Positions 1 to 7,714 of a stretch of DNA of 34,340 nt are shown piece by piece. Location of the stretch: IMG/VR virus record IMGVR_UViG_3300028025_002804, positions 1 to 34,340 of that record, one strand, 5' to 3'. Under the pieces are notes generated by a model, which had not been told where the DNA came from, ran no database searches, and saw nothing but the letters and a program-made list of their open reading frames with translations. Source of the DNA: a virus. How positions within the stretch are numbered: the first letter of the stretch is position 1; each line of letters starts with the position of its first letter. Position numbers and translations under genes: made by a program.

Positions 1-441
1 CTCCTGAAGCGTTTTGAGGCCGAATTTGCCTCTATTACTAAGTACAAAGACAGGGTAGTTAGAGAAGCCAAAAACAGCGGCAGCCTACCTTATGTAGAGA
101 CTATCTTCGGTCGCCGTAGGTACATCCCAGGACTAAGAAGCAATGACCGCATAGAACTCTCCCGTGCCGAACGTCAGGCGTTTAACACCATGATTCAAGG
201 CTCTGCCGCAGACGTCATGAAACTTGCTTTAGTCCGTGCCCACTCTTGCTTTTTAGATGAGCCAAACATTAACATTATTCTTACGGTGCATGACGAACTT
301 GTGACCATCACACCAAACGACCGTGCCGAAGAAACAGCCAATGCTATCCGTAACTCAATGGAAGGAATAAAAATTAAAGAGATTACCGTGCCATTGATTG
401 CAGACGTAAAGATAGTGGATAAATGGGGTGAGGCTAAATGA
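1..441 (+). CDS. polA: DNA polymerase I (family A), C-terminal part
   Basis: The frame is open from base 1, so only the last 146 residues are present. The segment holds the family A polymerase hallmarks: a T-x-F-G-R-R-R-Y-I-P motif, R-x-E-L-S-R-A-E-R-Q-A-F-N (O-helix end), Q-G-S-A-A-D-V-M-K, and the catalytic V-H-D-E (motif C, bases about 286-297). The family copies DNA 5' to 3'; the missing part lies upstream, and whether it carries an exonuclease domain cannot be told. It overlaps the next gene by 4 bases (ATGA), so it heads or sits inside the replication operon. Confidence 0.95.
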   Translation, partial: LLKRFEAEFASITKYKDRVVREAKNSGSLPYVETIFGRRRYIPGLRSNDRIELSRAERQAFNTMIQGSAADVMKLALVRAHSCFLDEPNINIILTVHDELVTITPNDRAEETANAIRNSMEGIKIKEITVPLIADVKIVDKWGEAK

Positions 442-872
442 GCCTATTTAAAAGGAGAGCCCCAAAGTACAAAAAAATAACTTCTGTAAAACAAATTAAA
501 ACGCATTTGCGAGAGTTTATATTAGACTCCCAGATTCCTGATGGAGATAGCATCAGCGTAGAACTAGGTTGCTCACCAATAAGTGATGAGTTACTAGAAC
601 GTGAAGAAGAAGAAAGCGACATTCGTGTCGAAAGAATTAGTTTTTTGATACCGCTCCTTTACGGATACGCTGCCCTCTTCTCAGAGGCGTTTGTATCCAC
701 TATGGCTCCACCAGAAGATTTAAAGAAAGACCCTGATTTGGCTAAACTTATAGACGGCATGACCCGTGAGACTCGCAAAGTTTTTGAAGAGTCAATGGCA
801 CATCTACTAGTAGGCTCAGTATCACAGATGGTAGACCTTGGTCTTCTAGAACTACCGAAAGGAAAAAGATGA
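438..872 (+). CDS. hypothetical protein, 144 aa
   Basis: Not recognised. The start overlaps the polymerase stop as ATGA, with AAAGGAG-like bases only inside the gene, so translation is probably coupled. The N-terminus is basic, residues about 52-62 are very acidic (EREEEESD), and a hydrophobic stretch at about 66-88 (FLIPLLYGYAALF) could be a buried helix or a single membrane segment. The C-terminal half is helical and ends in a basic KGKR tail. Placement between polA and a zinc-ribbon gene suggests a replication accessory role only by context. Confidence 0.75.
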   Translation: MSLFKRRAPKYKKITSVKQIKTHLREFILDSQIPDGDSISVELGCSPISDELLEREEEESDIRVERISFLIPLLYGYAALFSEAFVSTMAPPEDLKKDPDLAKLIDGMTRETRKVFEESMAHLLVGSVSQMVDLGLLELPKGKR

Positions 873-1249
873 ACAACGCTGACTGGTGGGCTAAAAAACT
901 TGGCAACCCACAACCACAAGTAGGTCGCCCAGACCCATCACCAACTATGCCTCCAAGCCAACAACCTTTGGCCCAGATGCCTTCCTTTCAACGTTCTCCA
1001 GACCCAACGGAGAGAGCACAAAGTGCACGCCAGACTCAGGCGTGTCCTGAGTGTAATTCTGCCAATTACATGGCGGTTCAAAATGCGGCACCTAGATGTT
1101 ATGACTGTGGGTATCCCATACAGCAATCGGGTTCACGGTATGGCTCGCTTACGGGGGCTCATGTTGATGGTGCTACGAAGCAAGCGGCAGGTAACGACGT
1201 ACAAAGCAACTGGAACCCACAAGGAATCATCGGAAGGATTGACGGATAA
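869..1249 (+). CDS. zinc-ribbon protein, 126 aa
   Basis: Two CxxC pairs, C59/C62 (CPEC) and C77/C80 (CYDC), form a zinc-ribbon knuckle pair. The first 45 residues are rich in Pro, Gln and Ser and likely disordered; the C-terminus ends with a WNPQGIIGRI segment. The start overlaps the previous stop by 4 bases and is preceded by GAAAGG. Zinc ribbons of this kind bind nucleic acid or protein partners. No specific function is recognised. Confidence 0.75.
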   Translation: MNNADWWAKKLGNPQPQVGRPDPSPTMPPSQQPLAQMPSFQRSPDPTERAQSARQTQACPECNSANYMAVQNAAPRCYDCGYPIQQSGSRYGSLTGAHVDGATKQAAGNDVQSNWNPQGIIGRIDG

Positions 1250-1407
1250 TGAATAAACTAACAGCAGAATGGCTGCAAGCACGTTCAGAACTGGTTGCCA
1301 TACTAGTTCGTGAAGGAATTATTGAGTCCCATAATGGGACCGCAGGTTTTTGGAGAGCAGATGAATGGGTATCCATTTACGACCTTATGGAGGAGAGCCA
1401 TGTCTAA
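1249..1407 (+). CDS. small hypothetical protein, 52 aa
   Basis: A short frame starting at the TAATG junction with the preceding gene and ending in a stop 8 bases into the next one. The product begins MNKLTAEWLQARSEL and contains a GFWRADEWVSIYDLM segment, rich in Trp and acidic residues. It fills the only gap between its neighbours with no spare bases, which is the main support. Function unknown. Confidence 0.6.
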   Translation: MNKLTAEWLQARSELVAILVREGIIESHNGTAGFWRADEWVSIYDLMEESHV

Positions 1408-1534
1408 CGAAGAAGTATTTGGAATTGTATTTTTAACCGCAATCATATCTTCAATGTTTTGGGGAATAATTTGGTCAATTTCAACAATTGAAAGACTAAA
1501 GTCACTTTTACGCAAGAAAGACCTAAATGATTAA
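1400..1534 (+). CDS. small membrane protein, 44 aa
   Basis: Residues 6-28 (VFGIVFLTAIISSMFWGIIWSI) form one transmembrane helix, followed by a basic tail (ERLKSLLRKKD), predicting an inner-membrane peptide with the tail in the cytoplasm. The start at 1400 is chosen over an upstream in-frame ATG because GGAGGAG lies at 1388-1395. It overlaps the genes on both sides by 8 bases. Role unknown. Confidence 0.65.
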   Translation: MSNEEVFGIVFLTAIISSMFWGIIWSISTIERLKSLLRKKDLND

Positions 1535-2579
1535 CGCAGATGCCTTAAAGGTAATGGCACAACTAAACAAACGCTTTGGTGTAGACACCATTGTAATTGG
1601 AGGGAACATCCGAAATGACCTTATCAAAAGAGCAACAACTGGCTCTACAACTTTTGACTACATCCTCGGAGGCGGTTTCCCTACAAACCAGTGGAACGAA
1701 CTCGTTGGTGAACCTTCTCACGGAAAAACTGCCATCGCCCTCAAAACGATTGCCGCAAACCAAAAAATCAACGAAGACTTCACAACCGTCTGGGTTGCCG
1801 CAGAACAATGGGTCCCAGAGTACGCAGAGATGGCAGGAGTAGATACTAGCCGTGTTATTGTCATTGAAACTAACATCATGGAAGAGGCGTATGATGTGGT
1901 TATTGCTTTTGCCGAGTCTAAGTCTGTTGACGCTATTGTTATCGATAGCCTACCTGCTCTCGTGCCTAGTCCAGAAAACGAAAAGAATATGGACGAAATG
2001 ACCGTTGGTCGTGGAGCACTTATCACTAACAAGTTCTTCCGTAAGGCTGGAGCCGCTATGAAGCGTAGCCTAACCGAAAGCGAACGTCCTATTTTGGGAC
2101 TAATCATCAACCAGTATCGTATGAAAATTGGTGTGATGCACGGAGACCCTCGCACAACTCCAGGAGGTCAGGGTAAAGATTATGCTTTCTTTACTCGCTC
2201 AGAAGTTCGTCGTGACGAGTGGATTGAGGCTGGTACTGGAGTCAATAAAACTCGTGTAGGCCAGCGTATCAAAATTAGGACTCTGAAGAACAAGACTGCT
2301 CCACCTAGCCGTACAGCATATGTGGATTTCTATTTCTCAGACCACAGTATTTATTCCGCAGGTGATTATGATGTTGCTAAAGAAGTTGCCGCTATGGCAA
2401 TCGTCAAGCAAATTGTAGACCGTAAAGGTGGTTGGATTTACTATGGTGACCGCAAGTGGCAGGGACAAGAGGCTCTTGTTAATTCTATTCGTGAAGAAGT
2501 AGACTTCTTTGAAGAGTTGCGAGAAAAAGTTCTTACAACACCAGACAGTTTCGTAGGAGGAACAGACACAGATGAGTAA
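1527..2579 (+). CDS. recA: RecA-like recombinase
   Basis: 350 residues, close to bacterial RecA length. Walker A is GEPSHGKT at 61-68 and Walker B is AIVID at 136-140; the region around 203-217 (QYRMKIG...TTPGGQG) matches the RecA/UvsX L2 loop and filament segment, with the order of motifs as in RecA. RecA proteins coat single-stranded DNA and catalyse ATP-dependent strand exchange. It sits with nuclease and resolvase genes, forming a phage recombination module. The start overlaps the previous gene by 8 bases. Confidence 0.93.
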   Translation: MINADALKVMAQLNKRFGVDTIVIGGNIRNDLIKRATTGSTTFDYILGGGFPTNQWNELVGEPSHGKTAIALKTIAANQKINEDFTTVWVAAEQWVPEYAEMAGVDTSRVIVIETNIMEEAYDVVIAFAESKSVDAIVIDSLPALVPSPENEKNMDEMTVGRGALITNKFFRKAGAAMKRSLTESERPILGLIINQYRMKIGVMHGDPRTTPGGQGKDYAFFTRSEVRRDEWIEAGTGVNKTRVGQRIKIRTLKNKTAPPSRTAYVDFYFSDHSIYSAGDYDVAKEVAAMAIVKQIVDRKGGWIYYGDRKWQGQEALVNSIREEVDFFEELREKVLTTPDSFVGGTDTDE

Positions 2580-2820
2580 TCCAGAATTTGTTTTAAATGA
2601 TGATGAGTGGTCCAAGAACCTAGAAACCGCTTACGAAGAGTACATGTGGAACTGTGAGTCTATGGTTGACGGTGAAGAGCCAGATGAGTTTACTGAAACT
2701 CTTTCAGGCGAGCCATTCTGTGGATGTTCTACTTGCTACACTCGTGAACAGTTGTTTTTCTTGGTGCCTAGAATTATCAAGGCCTACAAAGAAGGTAAGA
2801 TTACCCTCAATGAAGAGTGA
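2572..2820 (+). CDS. hypothetical acidic Cys-containing protein, 82 aa
   Basis: Starts 8 bases inside the recA end, preceded by GTAGGAGG. Strongly acidic. Cysteines at 28 and then 50, 52 and 55 (CGCSTC) could bind a metal. The last third is helical (QLFFLVPRIIKAYKEGK). Not recognised; position between recA and a nuclease gene suggests a recombination accessory. Confidence 0.7.
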   Translation: MSNPEFVLNDDEWSKNLETAYEEYMWNCESMVDGEEPDEFTETLSGEPFCGCSTCYTREQLFFLVPRIIKAYKEGKITLNEE

Positions 2821-3130
2821 GGGTCAAAAGAACTCCCAGAAGCACGAGAAACGTCTCGCTAAGGCAGTTGGAGGGCAAACCACTGCGGCTTCTGGGGCTT
2901 TTTGGTCTCGCAAAGGCGATGTACGAAGTAAGACACTTCTTATAGAGCACAAGTGGACTGGTAAGTTATCTAAAACTATCCAGTCTAAAGAGTTAAAAAA
3001 GATAACAAATGAAGCCATCATGGATGGAAGATTGCCAGTATTTGGTATTCATCTTGACGGGGAAGATTACGTCATCCTACTGGAAACAGACTTTTTAGAA
3101 TTGTGGGACAAACTTGAAACTTCCTCATGA
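2810..3130 (+). CDS. Holliday junction resolvase-like PD-(D/E)XK nuclease, 106 aa
   Basis: The pattern E13...G36-D37-V38...E46-x-K48 is the PD-(D/E)XK nuclease core: EKRLAKAVGG, then RKGDV, then LIEHKWT. Order and spacing resemble small archaeal and phage Holliday-junction resolvases. The ATG at 2810 is preferred because the frame upstream lies inside another gene and the conserved helix begins just after it. It overlaps the preceding gene by 11 bases. It would cleave branched DNA left by recombination. A second, RuvC-type resolvase lies at 5422, so the roles may differ. Confidence 0.7.
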   Translation: MKSEGQKNSQKHEKRLAKAVGGQTTAASGAFWSRKGDVRSKTLLIEHKWTGKLSKTIQSKELKKITNEAIMDGRLPVFGIHLDGEDYVILLETDFLELWDKLETSS

Positions 3131-3464
3131 TGACGACTACTCTTGGTACGATACCGCATCGTGTACAGCCAAAGGCGTAGACCCAGAAATTTTTTATCCT
3201 CCAAGGGATAAAGAACTTTATAGAAAGCAAGCCGATAAAGCAAAGTCGTATTGCTATGGTAGTGTTGGAAAGCCATCATGCCCCGTAAGGCAACGGTGTT
3301 TATGGCAAGCCATCAATACCGATGAACAGCATGGTATTTGGGGCGGCATGTCTCACAGGGAAAGAAACGCCTTTGTTCGTAAATGGCAAAGACAGTATAA
3401 GAGCAAAATGACTTTGAAAGAATATATCTTTCAAGTAAAGGAGAATGGAAATGACAGTAACTGA
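3114..3464 (+). CDS. whiB: WhiB-family Fe-S transcription regulator with expanded Cys loop
   Basis: Cysteines at 17, 47, 56 and 62 and the GIWGG turn at 74-78 followed by S-x-R-E-R are the WhiB signature. WhiB proteins bind a 4Fe-4S cluster and act through the main sigma factor. The usual C-x2-C is here C47-x8-C56 (an insert of six residues), while C-x5-C is kept. The start is TTG at 3114: a stop at 3096 blocks anything further upstream and no in-frame ATG precedes the conserved SWYDTASC segment. It overlaps the nuclease gene by 17 bases. Confidence 0.88.
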   Translation: MKLPHDDDYSWYDTASCTAKGVDPEIFYPPRDKELYRKQADKAKSYCYGSVGKPSCPVRQRCLWQAINTDEQHGIWGGMSHRERNAFVRKWQRQYKSKMTLKEYIFQVKENGNDSN

Positions 3465-4305
3465 CGCAGAACTTAAAAGGTTCTTAGACGCAAAGAAAAC
3501 TCGTTCACGCCTACTAGGTGACATTGAACGCTATTTGCAGAAGAGACCTAAAGGAGACCGTAGCACTACTGTGCTCCATCCTTCAGAAATGATTAAAAAA
3601 GACTTTTGTCTTCGTGGGTCGTATTTCCTATTGAAGGGATACCCTAAGGTTGCCGCTAATCCTGGCCTAAAGTTGCAAAGTATTTTTGACACTGGTCATC
3701 AGGTTCACGCTAAATGGCAGTCATGGTTTCAAGAGATGGGTGTTCTCCACGGTAACTTTAAGTGCCTAGTGTGTAACAACTTGACTTGGGGAACTTCACC
3801 AGAGGCTTGTGCTAACTGTGGAAGACCTGACCGCTTGGAATACGCCGAAGTAACGTTGAGAGATGATTCACTTCGTATTGCTGGGCATACTGACGGCTGG
3901 ATTAAAGGTATTGGTAACGATACCTTGATTGAGATTAAATCAATTGGTCCAGGAACTATTCGGTTTGGTTCTCCATCAATCATGGCTGAGGCTGAGGGAG
4001 ACTTGATGAAGGCTTGGGGACGTATTACTCGCCCATTTGCTGACCACATTCTTCAGGGACAAGTTTATCTAGAACTGATGAACCGTATGGGTCATGAGAT
4101 TGATGAGATTGTATTCCTGTACGAATTAAAGGCTGACCAATCGTTTAAAGAGTTTTCTGTTAGACGAGACTTTGAGTTGGTTCAACATGTTTTTGAAAAG
4201 GCTCAAAAAGTGGTTGATGCGGTAGAGGCAAATACTGCCCCTAAGTGTAACAACAATTTGGGTGGAACTTGCCCACAGTGTTCAGCGTACAAAGATGTAG
4301 AGTAA
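3451..4305 (+). CDS. Cas4/RecB-like Fe-S exonuclease
   Basis: 284 residues. Nuclease residues: H86 (TGHQVH), D148 (GHTDG), E161-I-K163, and Q204 (LQGQVYL). Cysteines C53, C266, C274 and C277 match the split Fe-S cluster of Cas4 and AddB-type exonucleases. A zinc ribbon (C105/C108, C120/C123) is inserted between the first Cys and the catalytic core. ATG at 3451 is preferred over 3445 because AAAGGAG at 3437-3443 is 7 bases away from 3451 but only 1 from 3445. No CRISPR array or cas1 is visible, so this is a phage recombination exonuclease rather than an adaptation protein. Confidence 0.85.
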   Translation: MTVTDAELKRFLDAKKTRSRLLGDIERYLQKRPKGDRSTTVLHPSEMIKKDFCLRGSYFLLKGYPKVAANPGLKLQSIFDTGHQVHAKWQSWFQEMGVLHGNFKCLVCNNLTWGTSPEACANCGRPDRLEYAEVTLRDDSLRIAGHTDGWIKGIGNDTLIEIKSIGPGTIRFGSPSIMAEAEGDLMKAWGRITRPFADHILQGQVYLELMNRMGHEIDEIVFLYELKADQSFKEFSVRRDFELVQHVFEKAQKVVDAVEANTAPKCNNNLGGTCPQCSAYKDVE

Positions 4306-4309
4306 ATCT

Positions 4310-4771
4310 ATGGGTGCATTAGAGAAGTTTCAAAACTGGGGCTTACACTTCAGTAAGCCCTCGTCAGAGCAAGTAACTTTGCCAGAAGACATCACAGCCT
4401 CTAATTCAGAAGAACTAGGGCTCCTATTCACTAGGCTGACCGCATGGACAGACTACATTGCGTCACAGTTTGCCATGGCTCAACTAGAGGAACGTGCTGC
4501 TTTGAAGAAGAAAGAGTTCACCGAAAACACGATGTTAATGAGGCGTATGAACGCTGGAGTTAAAGGAGAACGTGTAACCACAGTTAAGGCTGAAGTTTCA
4601 GTTCATCCCGATGTTGTCGCTCTAGACAATGACTACGAAGAAAAGTACGCTTATCGTAAGTTAGTAGAGATGCTTCTCAATAACCATGAGCGAGATATTC
4701 AATTAGTCAGCCGTGAAATTACTCGAAGGTCAAATGACTCTAGAGCGACCAGAAAAGAGTATGGAATTTGA
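4310..4771 (+). CDS. hypothetical helical protein, 153 aa
   Basis: Not recognised. Almost wholly alpha-helical and charged, with a likely coiled coil around 56-80 (MAQLEERAALKKKEFTENT) and a basic C-terminus (ITRRSNDSRATRKEYG). It lies 4 bases after the Cas4-like exonuclease, a position often taken by recombination partners of the exonuclease, but no such family motif is visible. Confidence 0.75.
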   Translation: MGALEKFQNWGLHFSKPSSEQVTLPEDITASNSEELGLLFTRLTAWTDYIASQFAMAQLEERAALKKKEFTENTMLMRRMNAGVKGERVTTVKAEVSVHPDVVALDNDYEEKYAYRKLVEMLLNNHERDIQLVSREITRRSNDSRATRKEYGI

Positions 4772-4872
4772 ATTTAATTCTTCAAGGAGTTATAGCGTTT
4801 GTTTTGATTGGAATAGTCGTTGCATTAGCCTACTGGGTAGATAAACGAGCAGATTATGAGGATTACGAATGA
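4768..4872 (+). CDS. small membrane protein, 34 aa
   Basis: A TTG start overlaps the preceding TGA as TTGA, and its own stop overlaps the next ATG as ATGA, so it exactly bridges its neighbours. The product has one hydrophobic helix (ILQGVIAFVLIGIVVALAYW, about 4-23) and an acidic/basic tail DKRADYEDYE. Probable inner-membrane micropeptide. The second small membrane protein of this operon, after the one at 1400. Confidence 0.55.
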   Translation: MNLILQGVIAFVLIGIVVALAYWVDKRADYEDYE

Positions 4873-5432
4873 TTATTGGACTTAGTGGCTATGCCCGTAC
4901 AGGTAAAGATACAGTTGCCGAGTATTTAGTTGAAAACCACGGGTTCACTCGATTAGCGTTTGCTGACCCTATGCGTGAAGCACTCTATGCCCTAAACCCA
5001 TCACTGGGTACATCACGCATGGAGTTGCAGGACATTATTTACAGTTATGGTTGGGATGGATACAAGGACACTCTTTTTGGGGAAGAAATCAGAGGTCTTC
5101 TTCAACGTATGGGTACTGAAGTTGGGCGTGAAATGTTTGGCGATACCTTTTGGGTAGATTATCTAATGAATAAAGCCTTAGAAGTTAAAGGAGACGTCGT
5201 AATTTCGGACGTTAGGTTCTTGAATGAGGCAAACGCAATCAAGATGATGAATGGTCAAGTTTGGAGAGTTAATCGCCCAAATGTCATAGCCGCTAACTCT
5301 CATGCCTCAGAGATAGAGATGGATTCTTTCAATAACTTTGACGTGGTAATAACTAACGACACCACCATTGACGAACTATTTTTAGAGTTAACAGGTTTAA
5401 TGAACGGGATTAAGAGTCATAATGGCAGTTAA
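4869..5432 (+). CDS. deoxynucleoside monophosphate kinase
   Basis: P-loop GYARTGKDT at residues 7-15, followed by the F-A-D-P-M-R segment and an internal Q-R-M-G-T-E-x-G-R motif at about 79, as in phage dNMP kinases related to T4 gp1. The family transfers phosphate from ATP to dNMPs, supplying dNDPs for replication. 187 residues, complete. The later VVISDVRFLNEA segment fits the Walker-B-like strand. Together with the class II ribonucleotide reductase at 16120 it forms the nucleotide supply of the phage. Confidence 0.85.
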   Translation: MIIGLSGYARTGKDTVAEYLVENHGFTRLAFADPMREALYALNPSLGTSRMELQDIIYSYGWDGYKDTLFGEEIRGLLQRMGTEVGREMFGDTFWVDYLMNKALEVKGDVVISDVRFLNEANAIKMMNGQVWRVNRPNVIAANSHASEIEMDSFNNFDVVITNDTTIDELFLELTGLMNGIKSHNGS

Positions 5433-6000
5433 GGAGTTCAACGGAGGCCTGAAAAGCAGCCAAGAAATAACTATTGGCATCGACCAATCACTAACAGGGT
5501 TTGCACTCTCAGCGGTTTCCGTTGAAACTCCGACAGACCACCTTACTCAAGTTTACAAATCTCCGTATAAAGGCGTTAAACGCCTTGCAGATATCCAAGA
5601 GTGGCTGGACTCTGAACTAGAAGGCTTTTTACTTAAAGGCAATAACATACTTGACATTGCCATGGAAGGCACCGTTCTATCTAGTCATTCTGCCCTTGTT
5701 TTAGGTGAGTTATCCGCAACAGTCAAACTGGTGCTATGGAACTTTTTTGACGACCACCTTAAAACCCCCCTTCAAATTCCACCAATGACCCTCAAAAAGT
5801 ATGCTACGGGTAAAGGAACTGCTAAAAAGCAGGAGATGCTCCTACAGATGTACAAGCGTTGGGGAGTAGAGTTTAATGATGATAACGCCGCTGATGCGTA
5901 TGCCCTAGCCAGATTGGCTGGAGGGCATGGAATTTCAGCCTTTGAGACTCAGATTATTGAGCAAATAAAAGACCCTAAGTATAGGGACACAACAGACTAA
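5422..6000 (+). CDS. RuvC-like Holliday junction resolvase
   Basis: RNase-H-fold motifs in order: GIDQSLTGFA with D21, IAMEG with E82, a basic LKKYATGKGTAKKQEM segment at 124-139, and DDNAADAYALA with the last acids at 153, 154 and 158. These match the RuvC catalytic acids and the K-rich helix. The family makes symmetric cuts in four-way junctions. It overlaps the kinase gene by 11 bases and closes this operon; an inverted repeat follows. Confidence 0.85.
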   Translation: MAVKEFNGGLKSSQEITIGIDQSLTGFALSAVSVETPTDHLTQVYKSPYKGVKRLADIQEWLDSELEGFLLKGNNILDIAMEGTVLSSHSALVLGELSATVKLVLWNFFDDHLKTPLQIPPMTLKKYATGKGTAKKQEMLLQMYKRWGVEFNDDNAADAYALARLAGGHGISAFETQIIEQIKDPKYRDTTD

Positions 6001-6012
6001 TTCGCAGGTATT

Positions 6013-6049
6013 CTTAGTTGTAGGGATGGCACACAATTCGACAACTAAG
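6013..6049. promoter_or_regulatory. inverted repeat before the SpoVS-like gene
   Basis: CTTAGTTGT (6013-6021) and ACAACTAAG (6041-6049) form a perfect 9-bp inverted repeat with a 19-base centre, ending 8 bases before the ATG at 6058. It could be an operator, a leader hairpin covering the start, or a weak terminator of the upstream operon (no T run follows). The half-site is unlike the ACTAACA palindrome of the - strand region. Confidence 0.5.
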
Positions 6050-6057
6050 GACTACAA

Positions 6058-6351
6058 ATGTCAGAAGAAAACGTCGCACCATCCACGGTAGAAGATTTTC
6101 TACGTGTAAGTGCAAGTTCTAACGCACAATCTCTAGCATCCGCTATTGCACATGCAATCTACGATAACCGTCAGGTAAAACTGCGTGCCGTAGGTGCAGG
6201 TGCGGTAAACCAAGCAGTTAAGGCCCTAGCAATCGCAAGAGGCTATGTAGCCCCACGAGGACTAGACCTAACCTGCAAGCCTGGATTCACCACTATCGAA
6301 TCTCGTGATGGAGAAATCTCGGCAATTGTGTTTGCCATTTCAGCAAGTTAA
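6058..6351 (+). CDS. SpoVS-like (Alba-fold) protein
   Basis: 97 residues matching stage V sporulation protein S from residue 14 on: FLRVSASSNAQSLASAIAHAI, then VKLRAVGAGAVNQAVKALAIARGYVAP, then a GLDL strand and the FTTIESRDGE loop. SpoVS is a small, probably nucleic-acid-binding protein needed for sporulation and division in Bacillus; here the function must be different or unknown. AAGGA lies 7 bases before the ATG. It stands apart from the operons on both sides, behind its own inverted repeat, so it may be regulated separately. Confidence 0.88.
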   Translation: MSEENVAPSTVEDFLRVSASSNAQSLASAIAHAIYDNRQVKLRAVGAGAVNQAVKALAIARGYVAPRGLDLTCKPGFTTIESRDGEISAIVFAISAS

Positions 6352-6388
6352 AAAAGGTTTACTCTTATAGAGAGATAAAGGAGCCATT

Positions 6389-6799
6389 ATGGCAACCAAG
6401 TACAGTGTTGGACACGCAATGCGTCGTCGCAACGGAACCCCTTCAAGCACACTAGAGGCAGCAGGAAATATGAAAGCACGTAACCACATGACCCACCACG
6501 AAGCAGTAGATGCAGCCGCTCAGGTAGGAAGCCCACGTCTTCCAATGAGTGCAGCCCCAGCACTTCAGGGAACACTAGTTCCTAAAAAGAGCACACAGGC
6601 TGGCGACCCTACCAATCCTGGAAGCAAGGCTAACCGCCAGAACATTGAACGTATTGGTGCAACATACCGCATCACAGTTCCGTTTACTCCAACCATTGAC
6701 CCAGCGGCTGGACCAACTATGGCTAACGCTAAAATGATTCCATCTGTTTCTGGTCGAACAAACAACTTCGGTCAAGAAGTCCAGACCTCAACACTATAG
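6389..6799 (+). CDS. hypothetical protein, 136 aa
   Basis: Not recognised. Good ribosome binding site (AAAGGAG at 6377-6383). Rich in Ala, Pro, Gly and Asn with a basic N-terminus (MRRRNGTPSS), low in aromatic residues, and a likely extended C-terminal part (PTIDPAAGPTMANAKMIPS). This composition resembles minor structural or decoration proteins of phages, but no family is evident. First gene of a run of about 14 closely spaced small genes. Confidence 0.7.
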   Translation: MATKYSVGHAMRRRNGTPSSTLEAAGNMKARNHMTHHEAVDAAAQVGSPRLPMSAAPALQGTLVPKKSTQAGDPTNPGSKANRQNIERIGATYRITVPFTPTIDPAAGPTMANAKMIPSVSGRTNNFGQEVQTSTL

Positions 6800-6801
6800 C
6801 C

Positions 6802-7062
6802 ATGGGTCTAGCAAGACAGACAGAAGACCCTGACAGACTGCATAGCGGAATAGAGCAAGACCGCTATACAGGTACTGAAAGTGGTGGAACTTCTTACCAA
6901 AAGGAATACCGCACATCATTTCAGACTGCGGGTGGTTCCTTCACGACCAAAGGTCTAACTGGTGGTCATAAGGACCGTGTTATTGGTTTGAGCGGTCAAA
7001 GCCGTTCAAGCCTAGTTAACTGGGATGCTGGTGCAACTAGTTCCCCAGGGTTTACTCAGTAA
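6802..7062 (+). CDS. hypothetical protein, 86 aa
   Basis: Starts 2 bases after the preceding stop with no clear Shine-Dalgarno sequence, so translation is likely coupled. Composition is rich in Gly, Ser, Thr and Gln (RYTGTESGGTSYQKEYRTSF), predicting a mostly extended or disordered chain. Unrecognised. Confidence 0.65.
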   Translation: MGLARQTEDPDRLHSGIEQDRYTGTESGGTSYQKEYRTSFQTAGGSFTTKGLTGGHKDRVIGLSGQSRSSLVNWDAGATSSPGFTQ

Positions 7063-7069
7063 GGAAATA

Positions 7070-7714
7070 ATGAGTAGTCTAAGTAACGCAGAATTTGCGG
7101 ACAGCATCAACACTGGTGGTGGTGCGTCTATCAACTTTGCAACTCGTGAGCCTGTTGAAGGCAAAGGGTTTATGGTTGGTCAGATGCCTCCTGGTGGAGT
7201 TGAAGATGTACGTCCATTGCCAGCAAAGGCAGAAGACATCGCTGATTTTGCGGAAAAGAACTCTACTCTAGCCGAAAGCCACCCAACTGCTGCTCATGGA
7301 GCATGGGTAGATTCTACTGACCCTTCTAAGTTCACTCAGGACGTATCAGTTCAAGTTCCAACCCCAGCAGAAACATCTAAGATGGGAGTTGAACAGAAGC
7401 AGATTGCTGCTTATGCTCTACCTGGAACTAGAGTTTCTAAGAACCGCCGTATGCGTAGAGCATGGGGTGGTGACGTGCTACTTCACACAGCGGACCTTGG
7501 TGCCACTGATGTTGACCCACAATACCGTCCAGGAGCACAAGACATCCCTGGAGGTAAAGGAAGTTTCACTAAGAACCAGTATGCTAACCGTGATTGGGAC
7601 AAGACTGCTGGTACCACAACTAACGGTGGCACAACAAAGCCTCAGAAAGTTAAGTACGAAGACATTCTTCGTAAGATTAACGAGGCTCGTGCTATGAGAC
7701 TTCGTGGTGAGTAA
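7070..7714 (+). CDS. hypothetical protein, 214 aa
   Basis: Start at 7070 is chosen because AAGGA stands at 7061-7065; an in-frame ATG at 7025 lies inside the previous gene without an RBS. Long low-complexity stretches of Gly, Pro and Ala; a basic segment KNRRMRRAWGG near the middle; a short helix with charged residues at the C-terminus (YEDILRKINEARAMRLR). Unrecognised. The stop overlaps the next start as TAATG. Confidence 0.7.
   Translation: MSSLSNAEFADSINTGGGASINFATREPVEGKGFMVGQMPPGGVEDVRPLPAKAEDIADFAEKNSTLAESHPTAAHGAWVDSTDPSKFTQDVSVQVPTPAETSKMGVEQKQIAAYALPGTRVSKNRRMRRAWGGDVLLHTADLGATDVDPQYRPGAQDIPGGKGSFTKNQYANRDWDKTAGTTTNGGTTKPQKVKYEDILRKINEARAMRLRGE

Noticed and set aside
2654-2809. N-terminal extension of the Holliday-junction-type nuclease
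   Set aside because: It lies wholly inside the preceding gene in another frame and shows no nuclease features; the ATG at 2810 suits the fold.
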